A stretch of DNA of 50,818 nt from contig JAEMSI010000011.1 in NCBI GenBank assembly GCA_016462905.1, positions 1 through 50,818 of the forward strand, read 5' to 3'. Below are positions 15,984 to 25,535 of this stretch, one piece after another (the first letter of the stretch is position 1; every line of letters begins with the position of its first letter). Source of the DNA: Polynucleobacter sp. (GTDB lineage Bacteria > Pseudomonadota > Gammaproteobacteria > Burkholderiales > Burkholderiaceae). The position numbers and the translations under genes are program-made. The notes beneath the pieces were generated by a model, which ran no database searches, was not told where the DNA came from, and saw only the letters and a list, made by a program, of their open reading frames with translations.

Positions 15984-17798
15984 ATGAATACGAGTAATGC
16001 AGAATTTTTAGCCACACCGGGTTCTAAAGACCCCAAAACCGCACAAGCTGGCGCTTCAGCTTCTCCCGAAAAGTTACTTAGCAATGCTCCTGAAATGATC
16101 GGCGCAGAGATGCTGGTTCATGCTTTGCATGCTGAGGGCGTTCAATATGTTTGGGGTTATCCCGGCGGAGCAGTGCTCCACATTTATGACGAAATTTTTA
16201 AACAAGATAAGTTCGAACATATTTTGGTTCGACACGAGCAAGGCGCAGTTCATGCTGCTGATGGTTATGCGCGCGCAACTGGTAAGGTCGGCGTTTGTTT
16301 AGTCACCTCTGGTCCAGGCGTGACCAATGCAGTAACCGGTATCGCTACTGCCTATACCGATTCAATACCGATGGTGATTATTTCTGGAAATGTTCCTACC
16401 TATGCGATTGGTGAAGATGCTTTCCAAGAAGCCGATACGGTTGGTATTACTCGCCCTATCGTAAAACATAATTTCTTAGTTAAAGATGTCAATGATCTCG
16501 CTTTAACTTTAAAGAAAGCTTTTCATATCGCCCGTACTGGTCGTCCAGGTCCTGTTTTAGTGGATATTCCAAAAGATGTATCGGCAATGAAAGCGCCGTT
16601 TATTTATCCTGATCATTTAGAGATGCGTTCCTACAATCCGGTTATTAAAGGGCATAGCGGACAAATTCGGAAAGCGATTTCTTTATTACTCGAAGCAGAG
16701 CGCCCTTATATCTATACCGGTGGCGGCGTGATTCTGGGAAATGCGTCAGCTGAGTTACGGGCTTTTGCAAATGAATTGGGTTACCCCGTTACCAACACCT
16801 TAATGGGTCTTGGAGGGTTTCCAGGAACTAGTCCGCAGTTTGTTGGCATGCTCGGTATGCACGGTACCTATGAAGCTAATATGGCCATGCAACATTGTGA
16901 TGTGTTGATTGCGATTGGCGCACGTTTTGATGATCGCGTGATCGGCAATCCAACTCACTTTGCCAGCAACCCCCGTAAGATTATTCATATCGATATCGAT
17001 CCTTCAGTGATTTCGAAGCGCGTGAAAGTGGATGTTCCAATCGTTGGCGATCTAAAAGAAATCTTGGTTGATATGACCCAACAAATTCAGGTCGCGCCTG
17101 CACGCAAGAATCAAGCCAAGGTGAAAGCGTGGTGGGATCAAATTAAAGAGTGGCAAAAGAAAGATTGCTTAAAGTACGATCGCAATTCGCAAATTGTTAA
17201 GCCGCAGTATGTGGTTGAAAAACTTTGGGAACTAACCAAGGGTGATGCCTTTATCTGTTCTGATGTAGGGCAGCATCAAATGTGGGCAGCCCAGTTCTAT
17301 AAATTTGATGAGCCGCGTCGCTGGATTAATTCGGGTGGCTTAGGAACCATGGGAGTTGGCTTGCCTTATGCAATGGGAATTAAAAAAGCATTTCCCGATA
17401 AGGAAGTAGTCACGATTACCGGCGAAGGTTCGATTCAAATGTGCATTCAAGAACTTTCTACTTGTAAACAATACAACACCCCAGTCAAGATCGTTTCTTT
17501 AAACAATCGTTATTTAGGAATGGTGCGTCAGTGGCAGGAATTAAGTTATAGCGGACGCTATTCAAGTTCATATATGGACTCCTTGCCTGATTTTGTGAAA
17601 TTAGCCGAAGCCTTTGGCCACGTTGGTATGCTGATTGAGAAAAAATCAGACGTTGAGCCCGCTTTAAAAGAGGCTTTGAAATTAAAAGATCGCACCGTAT
17701 TTATGGATTTCCAAACCGATCCTGAAGAAAATGTTTGGCCTATGGTTCAAGCGGGCAAGGGAATCAGTGAGATGCTGTTGGGGAGCGAGGAGCTCTGA
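15984..17798 (+). CDS. ilvB: Acetolactate synthase, large (catalytic) subunit
   Basis: Thiamine-diphosphate enzyme that joins two pyruvates, or pyruvate and 2-oxobutyrate, in the first common step of valine, leucine and isoleucine synthesis. From ATG 15984 it is 604 aa. The catalytic Glu is E85 in RHEQGAVHAADGYARATG. The ThDP/Mg motif reads GEGS at 480-483 (usually GDGS; as I recall GEGS also occurs in Burkholderia enzymes) and ends near LNNRYLGMVRQW. The frame is open 29 codons further upstream, but AAAGGA six bases before this ATG and family alignment favour it. It overlaps ilvN by one base (TGATG). Confidence 0.95.
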   Translation: MNTSNAEFLATPGSKDPKTAQAGASASPEKLLSNAPEMIGAEMLVHALHAEGVQYVWGYPGGAVLHIYDEIFKQDKFEHILVRHEQGAVHAADGYARATGKVGVCLVTSGPGVTNAVTGIATAYTDSIPMVIISGNVPTYAIGEDAFQEADTVGITRPIVKHNFLVKDVNDLALTLKKAFHIARTGRPGPVLVDIPKDVSAMKAPFIYPDHLEMRSYNPVIKGHSGQIRKAISLLLEAERPYIYTGGGVILGNASAELRAFANELGYPVTNTLMGLGGFPGTSPQFVGMLGMHGTYEANMAMQHCDVLIAIGARFDDRVIGNPTHFASNPRKIIHIDIDPSVISKRVKVDVPIVGDLKEILVDMTQQIQVAPARKNQAKVKAWWDQIKEWQKKDCLKYDRNSQIVKPQYVVEKLWELTKGDAFICSDVGQHQMWAAQFYKFDEPRRWINSGGLGTMGVGLPYAMGIKKAFPDKEVVTITGEGSIQMCIQELSTCKQYNTPVKIVSLNNRYLGMVRQWQELSYSGRYSSSYMDSLPDFVKLAEAFGHVGMLIEKKSDVEPALKEALKLKDRTVFMDFQTDPEENVWPMVQAGKGISEMLLGSEEL

Positions 17799-18289
17799 TG
17801 CGACATATCATTTCTGTTCTGCTTGAAAATGAACCAGGGGCTTTATCGCGGGTAGTCGGTCTATTTTCGGCTCGTGGTTACAACATTGAAACATTAAGTG
17901 TCGCCCCTACCGAGGACCCTTCTTTATCTCGCATGACCATTGTGACGATTGGCTCTGACGAAGTGATTGAGCAGATTACAAAACATCTGAACCGCTTGGT
18001 TGATGTCGTAAAAGTCTATGACTTAACCGAAGGTGCTCATATTGAACGTGAGTTAATGATGATTAAGGTTAGGGCGGTAGGTAAAGAGCGTGAAGAATTA
18101 AAACGTACAACGGATATTTTTCGCGGGCGGATTATTGATGTCACCGATAAGAGTTATACGATTGAACTCACTGGCATTGGCAGTAAGTTAGATGCTTTCA
18201 TTAATTCAATTGATCGCGCCTCTATTCTAGAAACGGTTCGGTCCGGTGGTTCTGGCATTGGCCGTGGTGAACGTATTTTGAAAGTGTAA
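17798..18289 (+). CDS. ilvN: Acetolactate synthase, small (regulatory) subunit
   Basis: 163 aa regulatory subunit that activates the catalytic subunit and confers valine feedback inhibition. The N-terminal ACT domain (MRHIISVLLENEPGALSRV, then GLFSARGYNIETLSVAPTED) binds the amino acid. The C-terminal domain holds ELMMIKV and RGRIIDVTDKSYTIELTG. Length and sequence are of the IlvH type; the name ilvH would fit equally well. Its start codon overlaps the ilvB stop, so translation is coupled, which suits a 1:1 complex. Confidence 0.95.
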   Translation: MRHIISVLLENEPGALSRVVGLFSARGYNIETLSVAPTEDPSLSRMTIVTIGSDEVIEQITKHLNRLVDVVKVYDLTEGAHIERELMMIKVRAVGKEREELKRTTDIFRGRIIDVTDKSYTIELTGIGSKLDAFINSIDRASILETVRSGGSGIGRGERILKV

Positions 18290-18325
18290 TTTTTTAGGCG
18301 GTTTTCTATTTTTTCATTTATTTAA

Positions 18326-19351
<1,026 letters not shown>

Positions 19352-19373
19352 TTTTTAGAAAGATTCGTAAACG

Positions 19374-20024
19374 ATGATGTATCCACACCCATTGATTGCC
19401 AAAGAAGGCTGGTTTTATTTGGTATTAGTTGGTGTGCTTGCATTTGCAGTGCACCGTTTCGGAGGTTTGCTTTGGTCTTGGCCTTTGTGGCTATTCTTTA
19501 TTTTTACGCTCCAGTTTTTTCGGGACCCACAAAGGATTGCTCCGCTCGGCAAAGATTTAGTCTTATCGCCTGCTGACGGCAGGATAGTGGTGGTTGAGAA
19601 GGCCTACGATTCCTATGCAAAACGCGACGCTTTAAAAATTAGTGTTTTCATGAACGTGTTTAATGTGCACTCCAATCGCTGCTCGGTCAACGGGATCGTG
19701 AGAGAAGTTAATTATTTCCCAGGCCGCTTCTTAAATGCGAGTGTGGATAAGGCATCGCTTGAAAACGAACGTAATGCGGTAGTGATTGATGCTAATCGGC
19801 ATACGATTACCTTAGTACAAATTGCAGGCTTGATTGCGCGTCGTATTCTTTGCTACGTTCATCCAGCAGAGCATGTCAAACGAGGTCAGCGTTACGGTTT
19901 TATTCGCTTTGGTTCGCGCGTGGATGTTTATTTGCCTTTGGAAGCCGAACCTTTGGTTAGTGTTGGCGAAAAGGTATTTGCTACTAAAACCGCTTTAGCC
20001 CGATTACCCGGTTTGGATTCATAA
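19374..20024 (+). CDS. psd: Phosphatidylserine decarboxylase (short form)
   Basis: Pyruvoyl enzyme that decarboxylates phosphatidylserine to phosphatidylethanolamine at the inner membrane. 216 aa, the short form common in betaproteobacteria. A hydrophobic N-terminus ([19 protein letters not shown], about 13-31) anchors it. [13 protein letters not shown] and [11 protein letters not shown] are family motifs. Self-cleavage is expected between G180 and S181 in [11 protein letters not shown], giving an alpha chain with the pyruvoyl group. It is followed two bases later by pssA, which makes its substrate. Confidence 0.94.
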   Translation: MMYPHPLIAKEGWFYLVLVGVLAFAVHRFGGLLWSWPLWLFFIFTLQFFRDPQRIAPLGKDLVLSPADGRIVVVEKAYDSYAKRDALKISVFMNVFNVHSNRCSVNGIVREVNYFPGRFLNASVDKASLENERNAVVIDANRHTITLVQIAGLIARRILCYVHPAEHVKRGQRYGFIRFGSRVDVYLPLEAEPLVSVGEKVFATKTALARLPGLDS

Positions 20025-20025
20025 T

Positions 20026-20898
20026 ATGTTGCCACGTCGTCCTTTCCGTAAAGGCCGCCCCCGTTTTTTAAGGGGCAGAAACTCTCCCATAGAAAATGAA
20101 TGGAAAAATTCATTTACCGAAGACGAGGCTCCGGAATTTGAAGTCGATGGCATACTCATCGAAGACAGACCGAGACCTCGTAATAAGAGCATTTATTTAC
20201 TCCCTAATTTATTTACTCTAGCCGCTTTATTTTGCGGATTTTTTTCTATCGTGAACGCTATGAATCATCGCTTTGAAGTGGCGGCGATCGCGATTTTTTG
20301 TTCACTAGTATTGGACGGCATGGATGGTCGTGTAGCTCGCATGACGAATACGCAAAGTGCGTTTGGCGAACAGTTTGATTCTCTGGCGGATATGGTTTCC
20401 TTCGGCGTAGCTCCCGCATTGGTCGCCTACGAGTGGGTTTTAAAAGATTTAGGTAAGTTAGGATGGTTAGCTGCTTTTACGTATTGTGCTGGAGCTGCTC
20501 TTCGCTTAGCCCGATTCAACGCCAATATTGGCGTGGTCGATAAACGTTTCTTTCAGGGCCTTCCCAGCCCAGCCGCCGCCGCATTACTAGCTGGATTTAT
20601 TTGGTTGGCTGATGACAATGCCATTCCAGTAAAGGATTCAGCCATTCCCATATTGACCTTTTTTATTACGATTTATGCTGGCTTAACCATGGTCTCGAAT
20701 GCGAATTTTTACAGCGGCAAAGCCTTAAATATTCGCTATCGAGTGCCCTTTTGGGTGATGGTTGTTTTAATTATGGGTTTTGTGCTGATTTCATCTAACC
20801 CGCCTTTAACCTTATTTGGCTTGTTTGTTATTTATTCTTTATCGGGCTATGTCATGTGGGTTTGGGAAAAAGTCACAAAGCGACCCAATTCCTCTTAA
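20026..20898 (+). CDS. pssA: CDP-diacylglycerol-serine O-phosphatidyltransferase
   Basis: Integral membrane CDP-alcohol phosphatidyltransferase, 290 aa, that makes phosphatidylserine, the substrate of Psd. The catalytic motif is visible at about residues 96-122: DGMDGRVAR, eight residues, G, then EQFDSLAD. Around six membrane helices follow from about residue 57 on. The first 55 residues are basic then acidic (RRPFRKGRPRFLRGR..., EDEAPEFEVDG) and likely cytoplasmic and disordered. The stop is only 19 bases before the leucine-rich leader peptide of leuA. Confidence 0.94.
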   Translation: MLPRRPFRKGRPRFLRGRNSPIENEWKNSFTEDEAPEFEVDGILIEDRPRPRNKSIYLLPNLFTLAALFCGFFSIVNAMNHRFEVAAIAIFCSLVLDGMDGRVARMTNTQSAFGEQFDSLADMVSFGVAPALVAYEWVLKDLGKLGWLAAFTYCAGAALRLARFNANIGVVDKRFFQGLPSPAAAALLAGFIWLADDNAIPVKDSAIPILTFFITIYAGLTMVSNANFYSGKALNIRYRVPFWVMVVLIMGFVLISSNPPLTLFGLFVIYSLSGYVMWVWEKVTKRPNSS

Positions 20899-20917
20899 TT
20901 TGAGGTATATTAATCCT

Positions 20918-21004
20918 ATGAACACGAATTTAAGCGCTTTTTCTTTATTACTCGCTTTACTAGCACTGGGCCTAGCGCTCGGGGCGGGTTTGCGCTTGGG
21001 ATAA
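20918..21004 (+). CDS. Leucine-rich leader peptide of leuA (attenuator)
   Basis: A 28-codon ORF starting MNTNLSAF and ending GLRLG. Eleven codons are Leu (positions 5, 10-12, 14, 15, 17, 19, 21, 25, 27), including CTA and CTC codons that the neighbouring genes use sparingly. GAGG lies 12 bases before the ATG. An intrinsic terminator follows 28 bases after the stop, and leuA starts 100 bases after the stop. This is the arrangement of the E. coli leuL attenuation control. Because Leu is hydrophobic, a one-helix small membrane protein is the alternative reading, but the terminator and the competing RNA pairing argue for a leader peptide. Confidence 0.72.
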   Translation: MNTNLSAFSLLLALLALGLALGAGLRLG

Positions 21005-21039
21005 GAAAAGTTTCTTAACCAAACCATACCAGCCCCAGC
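20977..21039 (+). promoter_or_regulatory. Candidate antiterminator pairing of the leuA attenuator
   Basis: GCTCGGGGC (20977-20985, inside leader codons 20-23) can pair with GCCCCAGC (21032-21039) as 8 base pairs with one bulged C. That pairing uses the whole 5' arm of the downstream terminator, so the two structures are mutually exclusive. A second short structure (TTGG with CCAA, plus AAGAA with TTCTT, about 20996-21023) could sit between them. Confidence 0.55.
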
Positions 21040-21061
21040 AAATTGCTGGGGTTTTTGTTTT
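21033..21061 (+). terminator. Intrinsic terminator before leuA
   Basis: CCCCAGCA (21033-21040) and TGCTGGGG (21044-21051) form a perfect 8-bp GC-rich stem with loop AAT, followed by TTTTTGTTTT. It lies 44 bases before the leuA ATG and after the leader ORF, so it can serve either as the end of the ilvBNC-psd-pssA transcript or as a leucine attenuator. Confidence 0.88.
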
Positions 21062-21104
21062 ATAGGCGGTTTATTTTTAAGATACGCATGATACGAGGAT
21101 AGCG

Positions 21105-22652
21105 ATGACTGATAAATTAATTATTTTTGATACGACCTTGCGCGACGGCGAGCAGTCTCCGGGTGCATCGATGACTAAAGATGAAAAGGTACGGATTGCC
21201 CGTCAGTTAGAGCGTCTTCGAGTCGATGTGATCGAAGCAGGCTTTGCTGCTAGTTCTCATGGTGATGCTGCCGCGATTGCTGCGGTTGCTGCTGTGGTTA
21301 AAGATTCGATCGTGTGTTCGCTTGCTCGAGCCAATGAGAAGGACATCACGATTGCGGCTGAATCTTTAAAAGCGGCGAATGCCAAACGGATTCATACCTT
21401 TATAGCAACGAGTGCATTGCATATGGAGAAAAAATTACGTATGACTCCCGATCAAGTCTTTGATCAAGCAAAAGCGGCGGTTCGTTTTGCTAGAAAATTT
21501 ACTAATGATGTTGAATTTTCACCTGAAGACGGCTATCGCTCTGATATGGATTTTTTATGCCGAATTTTGGAAGCGGTAATTAAAGAGGGTGCCACCACTT
21601 TAAATATTCCAGACACAGTAGGTTATGCGGTTCCTGAGTTATATGGCCACTTTATTAAAACCTTGCGTACCCGCATTCCCAACTCAGATAAGGCGATTTG
21701 GTCGGTCCACTGCCACAACGATTTGGGTATGGGGGTTGCGAATTCTTTAGCTGGTGTAGTTACTGGTGGGGCTCGTCAAGTGGAGTGTACGATTAATGGC
21801 TTGGGGGAGCGCGCAGGAAATACATCTCTTGAGGAAATTGTGATGGCGGTTCGTACGCGTAAAGATTTCTTCAAATTGGATTTGAGGATTGATGCTACGC
21901 AAATCGTTCCTGCTTCAAAATTGGTTTCGCAAATTACAGGTTTTGTAGTGCAGCCTAATAAAGCCGTAGTGGGAGCAAATGCGTTTGCTCATGCTTCTGG
22001 AATTCACCAAGACGGTGTTTTAAAAGCGCGTGATACCTATGAAATTATGCGCGCCGAAGATGTAGGTTGGTCTGCCAATCGCATTGTCTTGGGTAAGTTA
22101 TCGGGTCGCAATGCGTTTAAACAGCGCATTCAAGAATTAGGTGTGGTACTTGAGTCCGAGACTGAATTGAATGAGGCATTTGCTCGCTTTAAAGCGTTGG
22201 CGGATCAAAAGTCCGAAATTTTTGATGAAGATATTGTTTCCTTGATGTCGGATTCAGCCATGTCTCAGCAGAAAGAGCATTACGGTTTTATTTCTTTAAA
22301 TCAACATTCTGAAACCGGTGAGCGACCAAAGTCCCGTGTTGTCTTTAAAGTAGGCGATCAAGATGTGAGTTCGGAGGCGGAAGGCAATGGCCCAGTCGAT
22401 GCTACATTAAATGCAATTGAGAAAAAGGTCGAAAGTGGGGCGGAGTTATTGTTGTTTTCAGTGAATGCCATTACCTCGGGTACCCAGTCTCAGGGCGAGG
22501 TCACCATGCGACTTTCGAAGGGGGGTCGGATTGTGAATGGGGTGGGGATGGACCCCGACATTATTGCCGCTTCAGCAAAGGCGTATTTGGCGGCTTTGAA
22601 TAAATTGCACGATCCTTCACAGGCCAAACTCAATGCGCAAATGGCTCCGTAG
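21105..22652 (+). CDS. leuA: 2-isopropylmalate synthase
   Basis: First committed enzyme of leucine synthesis: acetyl-CoA + 2-oxoisovalerate to 2-isopropylmalate. 515 aa, normal for LeuA type 1. The HMGL-like TIM barrel begins with [15 protein letters not shown] (D14 is the metal ligand) and holds the second metal site in [15 protein letters not shown]. The C-terminal LeuA_dimer domain (from about residue 390) is the leucine allosteric site. GAGGAT precedes the ATG. Leu feedback at the enzyme would thus be added to the attenuator upstream. Confidence 0.97.
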   Translation: MTDKLIIFDTTLRDGEQSPGASMTKDEKVRIARQLERLRVDVIEAGFAASSHGDAAAIAAVAAVVKDSIVCSLARANEKDITIAAESLKAANAKRIHTFIATSALHMEKKLRMTPDQVFDQAKAAVRFARKFTNDVEFSPEDGYRSDMDFLCRILEAVIKEGATTLNIPDTVGYAVPELYGHFIKTLRTRIPNSDKAIWSVHCHNDLGMGVANSLAGVVTGGARQVECTINGLGERAGNTSLEEIVMAVRTRKDFFKLDLRIDATQIVPASKLVSQITGFVVQPNKAVVGANAFAHASGIHQDGVLKARDTYEIMRAEDVGWSANRIVLGKLSGRNAFKQRIQELGVVLESETELNEAFARFKALADQKSEIFDEDIVSLMSDSAMSQQKEHYGFISLNQHSETGERPKSRVVFKVGDQDVSSEAEGNGPVDATLNAIEKKVESGAELLLFSVNAITSGTQSQGEVTMRLSKGGRIVNGVGMDPDIIAASAKAYLAALNKLHDPSQAKLNAQMAP

Positions 22653-22661
22653 ATAATTCTA

Positions 22662-22680
22662 TATAAATCATTGATTTATA
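22662..22680 (+). repeat. Palindrome after leuA
   Basis: TATAAATCATTGATTTATA is a perfect 9-bp inverted repeat around one central base, 10 bases after the leuA stop. It is AT-rich and could be an operator or a weak hairpin. Its right half overlaps the first copy of a 13-base direct repeat. Confidence 0.6.
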
Positions 22681-22710
22681 AAGATATTTAAAATAGTTGC
22701 GGGTCTTAAA

Positions 22711-22740
22711 GACAAAGCGGATAGAAAAATCCGCTTTGTC
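22711..22740 (+). terminator. Perfect 12-bp hairpin between leuA and rpsO
   Basis: GACAAAGCGGAT (22711-22722) and ATCCGCTTTGTC (22729-22740) form a perfect 12-bp stem with loop AGAAAA. No T-run follows on either strand, so it is not a standard intrinsic terminator. It may act as a transcript-end stabiliser for leuA or as an RNase III site. The rpsO promoter candidate starts right after it. Confidence 0.5.
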
Positions 22741-22749
22741 TGCTAAAAT
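22741..22749 (+). promoter_or_regulatory. Candidate extended -10 promoter of rpsO
   Basis: TGCTAAAAT matches an extended -10 box (TGnTAAAAT), directly after the 12-bp hairpin and 95 bases before rpsO. No good -35 is visible, which an extended -10 can tolerate. The start point would be near 22756. Confidence 0.45.
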
Positions 22750-22754
22750 TCTGA

Positions 22755-22779
22755 GGCTTTGATTTATAAAGCTTTTTTT
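22755..22779 (+). promoter_or_regulatory. Terminator-like hairpin in the rpsO leader
   Basis: GCTTT (22756-22760) pairs with AAAGC (22768-22772) around loop GATTTAT, can be extended by weak pairs outward, and runs into seven T (22773-22779). If the promoter just upstream is used, this weak terminator-like structure sits at the 5' end of the rpsO transcript. Confidence 0.35.
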
Positions 22780-22844
22780 AATTTTGGTTCAATCCACGAC
22801 GCATCCGGTGCAAACTGGGGTGATCGCATGTTAGGAGTAAGAAG

Positions 22845-23114
22845 ATGGCAGTTGCAGATATTAATAAGGCGGATATCGTCAAACAAAACGCGCGCGGCGC
22901 TAATGATACGGGCAGCCCTGAAGTTCAAGTGGCTTTATTAACGGCTCGTATTAATGAATTAACCCCCCATTTCAAGGCAAATGCAAAAGATCATCACAGC
23001 CGTCGTGGCTTGTTGAAGATGGTTTCGCGTCGTCGTCGCCTCTTAGATTATCTAAAAGGTAAAGATTTGGATCGTTATCGCGCATTGATCGATAAGCTCG
23101 GCTTGCGTAAGTAA
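22845..23114 (+). CDS. rpsO: Ribosomal protein S15
   Basis: Small-subunit protein that binds 16S rRNA early in assembly, 89 aa. [20 protein letters not shown] and the central [21 protein letters not shown] are the S15 signatures. AGGAG (22833-22837) lies 7 bases before the ATG. It is followed by its own intrinsic terminator and then pnp, as in E. coli. S15 commonly represses its own translation by binding the mRNA leader; whether the leader here folds that way cannot be settled by eye. Confidence 0.97.
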   Translation: MAVADINKADIVKQNARGANDTGSPEVQVALLTARINELTPHFKANAKDHHSRRGLLKMVSRRRRLLDYLKGKDLDRYRALIDKLGLRK

Positions 23115-23139
23115 CCCCCCTTGTTTGTATTTGCAATGT

Positions 23140-23173
23140 CACAAGACTAAGTTATCTTGGTCTTGTGTTTTTT
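23140..23173 (+). terminator. Intrinsic terminator of rpsO
   Basis: CACAAGACTAAG (23140-23151) and CTTGGTCTTGTG (23156-23167) form a 12-bp stem (one T-G wobble) with loop TTAT, followed by TTTTTT. It lies 25 bases after the rpsO stop. Confidence 0.92.
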
Positions 23174-23227
23174 GTCGTTTGTTTGGTTTTAGTCTTAGAT
23201 GGTTTGAGTGACGGATTTCCAGCGTGG

Positions 23228-23297
23228 TGGGATTGTGTCATTCCAATGAAGTTCTCTGCCTAAATGGATCTGAGAGTTTCATTGGAATGGCATCCCA
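23228..23297 (+). promoter_or_regulatory. Long hairpin in the pnp leader, possible RNase III site
   Basis: The core is CATTCCAATGAA (23239-23250) paired perfectly with TTCATTGGAATG (23278-23289). The stem continues inward for 6 pairs with two G-U wobbles around a 15-base loop (23257-23271) and outward, past a 3-base bulge, through TGGGAT (23228-23233) with ATCCCA (23292-23297). The total is about 26 pairs and no T-run follows, so it is not a terminator. In E. coli a hairpin at this place is cut by RNase III for pnp autocontrol. Confidence 0.7.
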
Positions 23298-23375
23298 ATT
23301 TGGTTAATCTAAAAATCACTCCAGTGTTGCTGCGGCGCTGCTTATCCGCGGCATGAGTTCTATGGAGAATATACG

Positions 23376-25511
23376 ATGTCGATGTTTAATAAAGTAGTCA
23401 AAACGTTTCAATGGGGTCAACATCAGGTAACGATGGAGACAGGTGAAATTGCGCGTCAATCCGGCGGCGCAGTATTACTCAATATGGCCGATACCGTGGT
23501 GTTAGCCACTGTAGTTGGTGCAAAAACTGCTAAAGCGGGTCAAGATTTTTTCCCATTAACAGTCGATTACATTGAGAAAACCTATTCAGCAGGAAAAATA
23601 CCAGGCGGTTTCTTCCGTCGCGAAGGGCGCCCCTCTGAAGGTGAAACTTTAATTTCACGTTTAATTGATCGTCCCATTCGCCCTTTGTTTCCAGAGGGTT
23701 TTTATAACGAAGTACAAGTCGTAGTGCACGTGATGTCGATTAACCCTGATGTGCCAGCAGACATCGCTGCTTTGATCGCTTCTTCGGCGGCATTAGCCAT
23801 TTCGGGTATTCCGTTTAATGGTCCCATGGGCGCTGCGCGCGTGGGTTACAAAGAGGGCCAGTATGTATTGAACCCGAATCGTTCCGAGCAAGTCGATAGT
23901 CAACTCGATTTAATCGTCGCTGGAACACAAGCGGCAGTATTGATGGTTGAATCGGAAGCGCATCAACTGTCTGAAGAAATCATGCTGGGCGCAGTGGTAT
24001 ACGGTCATGAGCAATCACAAATTGCGATCAATGCAATTCAGGAACTGGTTCGTGAAGCAGGTAAGCCAGAGTGGGATTGGAAAGCTGCAGCGAAGAATGA
24101 GCCTTTAATCGCCAAGTTGGCTGCGATTGCTGAAGGTCCTATGCGCGAGGCGTATCAAATTCGTCAAAAGCAAGCCCGTTCGACGAAATTAAAAGAAGTC
24201 ACCGCTCAAGTGTTGTCGCAATTAAGCGCTGAAGGCGAAGTTGATGAAGTTGAGGTGGGTAATCTCCTGTTTGAAATTGAAGCCAAAATTGTGCGTAGCC
24301 AAATCTTAAATGGTGAGCCACGCATTGACGGTCGCGATACTCGCACAGTTCGTCCGATCGAAATTCGCAACAGTGTATTACCACGCACCCATGGCTCAGC
24401 CTTGTTCACACGCGGTGAAACTCAGGCATTAGTGGTTGCTACTTTAGGCACGGCGCGCGACGAGCAAATTATTGATGCGCTTGAGGGTGAATATCGCGAT
24501 CGCTTTATGTTCCACTACAACATGCCTCCTTTTGCTACAGGCGAAACGGGTCGCGTTGGAACACCCAAGCGTCGTGAAATTGGCCATGGTCGTTTAGCCA
24601 AGCGCGCTTTAATTCCTGTTTTACCCAGTTTGGAAGACTTCGCTTACAGCATTCGATTGGTTTCTGAAATCACTGAATCCAACGGTTCGTCTTCGATGGC
24701 ATCGGTATGCGGTGGTTGTTTAGCTCTAATGGACGCAGGCGTTCCTGTTAAGGCGCATGTTGCTGGTGTGGCGATGGGTTTAATTTTGGACGGTAATCGT
24801 TTTGCTGTACTAACCGATATTTTGGGAGACGAAGATCACTTAGGTGATATGGATTTCAAAGTAGCAGGTACTGCTAATGGAATTACTGCCTTGCAAATGG
24901 ATATTAAAGTTCAAGGAATCACTAAAGAAATTATGCAAGTCGCTTTAGCTCAAGCCAAAGAAGGGCGTTTGCATATTTTGAGCAAGATGCAAGAAGCGAT
25001 GGGCACAGTGCGCACTGAATTATCAGCGCATGCACCGCGGATGGTTTCATTTAAGATTCATCCAGACAAGATTCGTGAGGTGATTGGTAAGGGCGGCGCA
25101 ACGATTCAAGCCTTGACTAAAGAAACTGGTTGCAGCATTGATATTAAAGATGATGGTACCGTTACGATTGCTTCTACTAGCGCTGAAGGAATGGCTGCTG
25201 CTAAAGCTCGAATCGAGGGGATTACCGCTGAAGCAGAGGTAGGTAAGATTTATGAAGGCCCAGTGGTTAAGTTGCTCGAGTTTGGCGCCCTAGTGAATAT
25301 TCTTCCAGGCAAAGACGGACTATTGCATATCTCTGAGATCTCCAATGAGCGCGTCAAGGAAGTCAAAGATTATTTACAAGAAGGTCAAGTTGTTCGCGTT
25401 AAATTGTTAGCAGCGGATGATCGGGGTCGTTTGCGTTTATCGATGAAAGCCTTATTGGCTGAAGAGGGTGCAAACGCACCAGTAGCAGAATCGACTGGCG
25501 AAACCGCTTAA
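23376..25511 (+). CDS. pnp: Polynucleotide phosphorylase
   Basis: 3'-5' phosphorolytic exoribonuclease of the degradosome type, 711 aa, acting as a trimer. Two RNase PH-like domains (about 15-145 and 315-450; [20 protein letters not shown] is in the first, [20 protein letters not shown] in the second) flank an all-helical domain. A KH domain with VIGKGG (G571-G574) and an S1 domain (about 622-690, [20 protein letters not shown]) complete it. GGAG precedes the ATG. Upstream terminator plus long hairpin suggest autocontrol. It heads a run pnp, oxidoreductase, tpiA, secG. Confidence 0.97.
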   Translation: MSMFNKVVKTFQWGQHQVTMETGEIARQSGGAVLLNMADTVVLATVVGAKTAKAGQDFFPLTVDYIEKTYSAGKIPGGFFRREGRPSEGETLISRLIDRPIRPLFPEGFYNEVQVVVHVMSINPDVPADIAALIASSAALAISGIPFNGPMGAARVGYKEGQYVLNPNRSEQVDSQLDLIVAGTQAAVLMVESEAHQLSEEIMLGAVVYGHEQSQIAINAIQELVREAGKPEWDWKAAAKNEPLIAKLAAIAEGPMREAYQIRQKQARSTKLKEVTAQVLSQLSAEGEVDEVEVGNLLFEIEAKIVRSQILNGEPRIDGRDTRTVRPIEIRNSVLPRTHGSALFTRGETQALVVATLGTARDEQIIDALEGEYRDRFMFHYNMPPFATGETGRVGTPKRREIGHGRLAKRALIPVLPSLEDFAYSIRLVSEITESNGSSSMASVCGGCLALMDAGVPVKAHVAGVAMGLILDGNRFAVLTDILGDEDHLGDMDFKVAGTANGITALQMDIKVQGITKEIMQVALAQAKEGRLHILSKMQEAMGTVRTELSAHAPRMVSFKIHPDKIREVIGKGGATIQALTKETGCSIDIKDDGTVTIASTSAEGMAAAKARIEGITAEAEVGKIYEGPVVKLLEFGALVNILPGKDGLLHISEISNERVKEVKDYLQEGQVVRVKLLAADDRGRLRLSMKALLAEEGANAPVAESTGETA

Positions 25512-25535
25512 TTTTTTTGGCGCAGGAGTATTGCA

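Noticed and set aside
17421..17432. GEGS instead of GDGS in the thiamine-diphosphate motif of IlvB, considered as an inactivating change
   Set aside because: Glu can bind the metal, the rest of the enzyme is intact, and as I recall the same variant occurs in related Burkholderiales enzymes.
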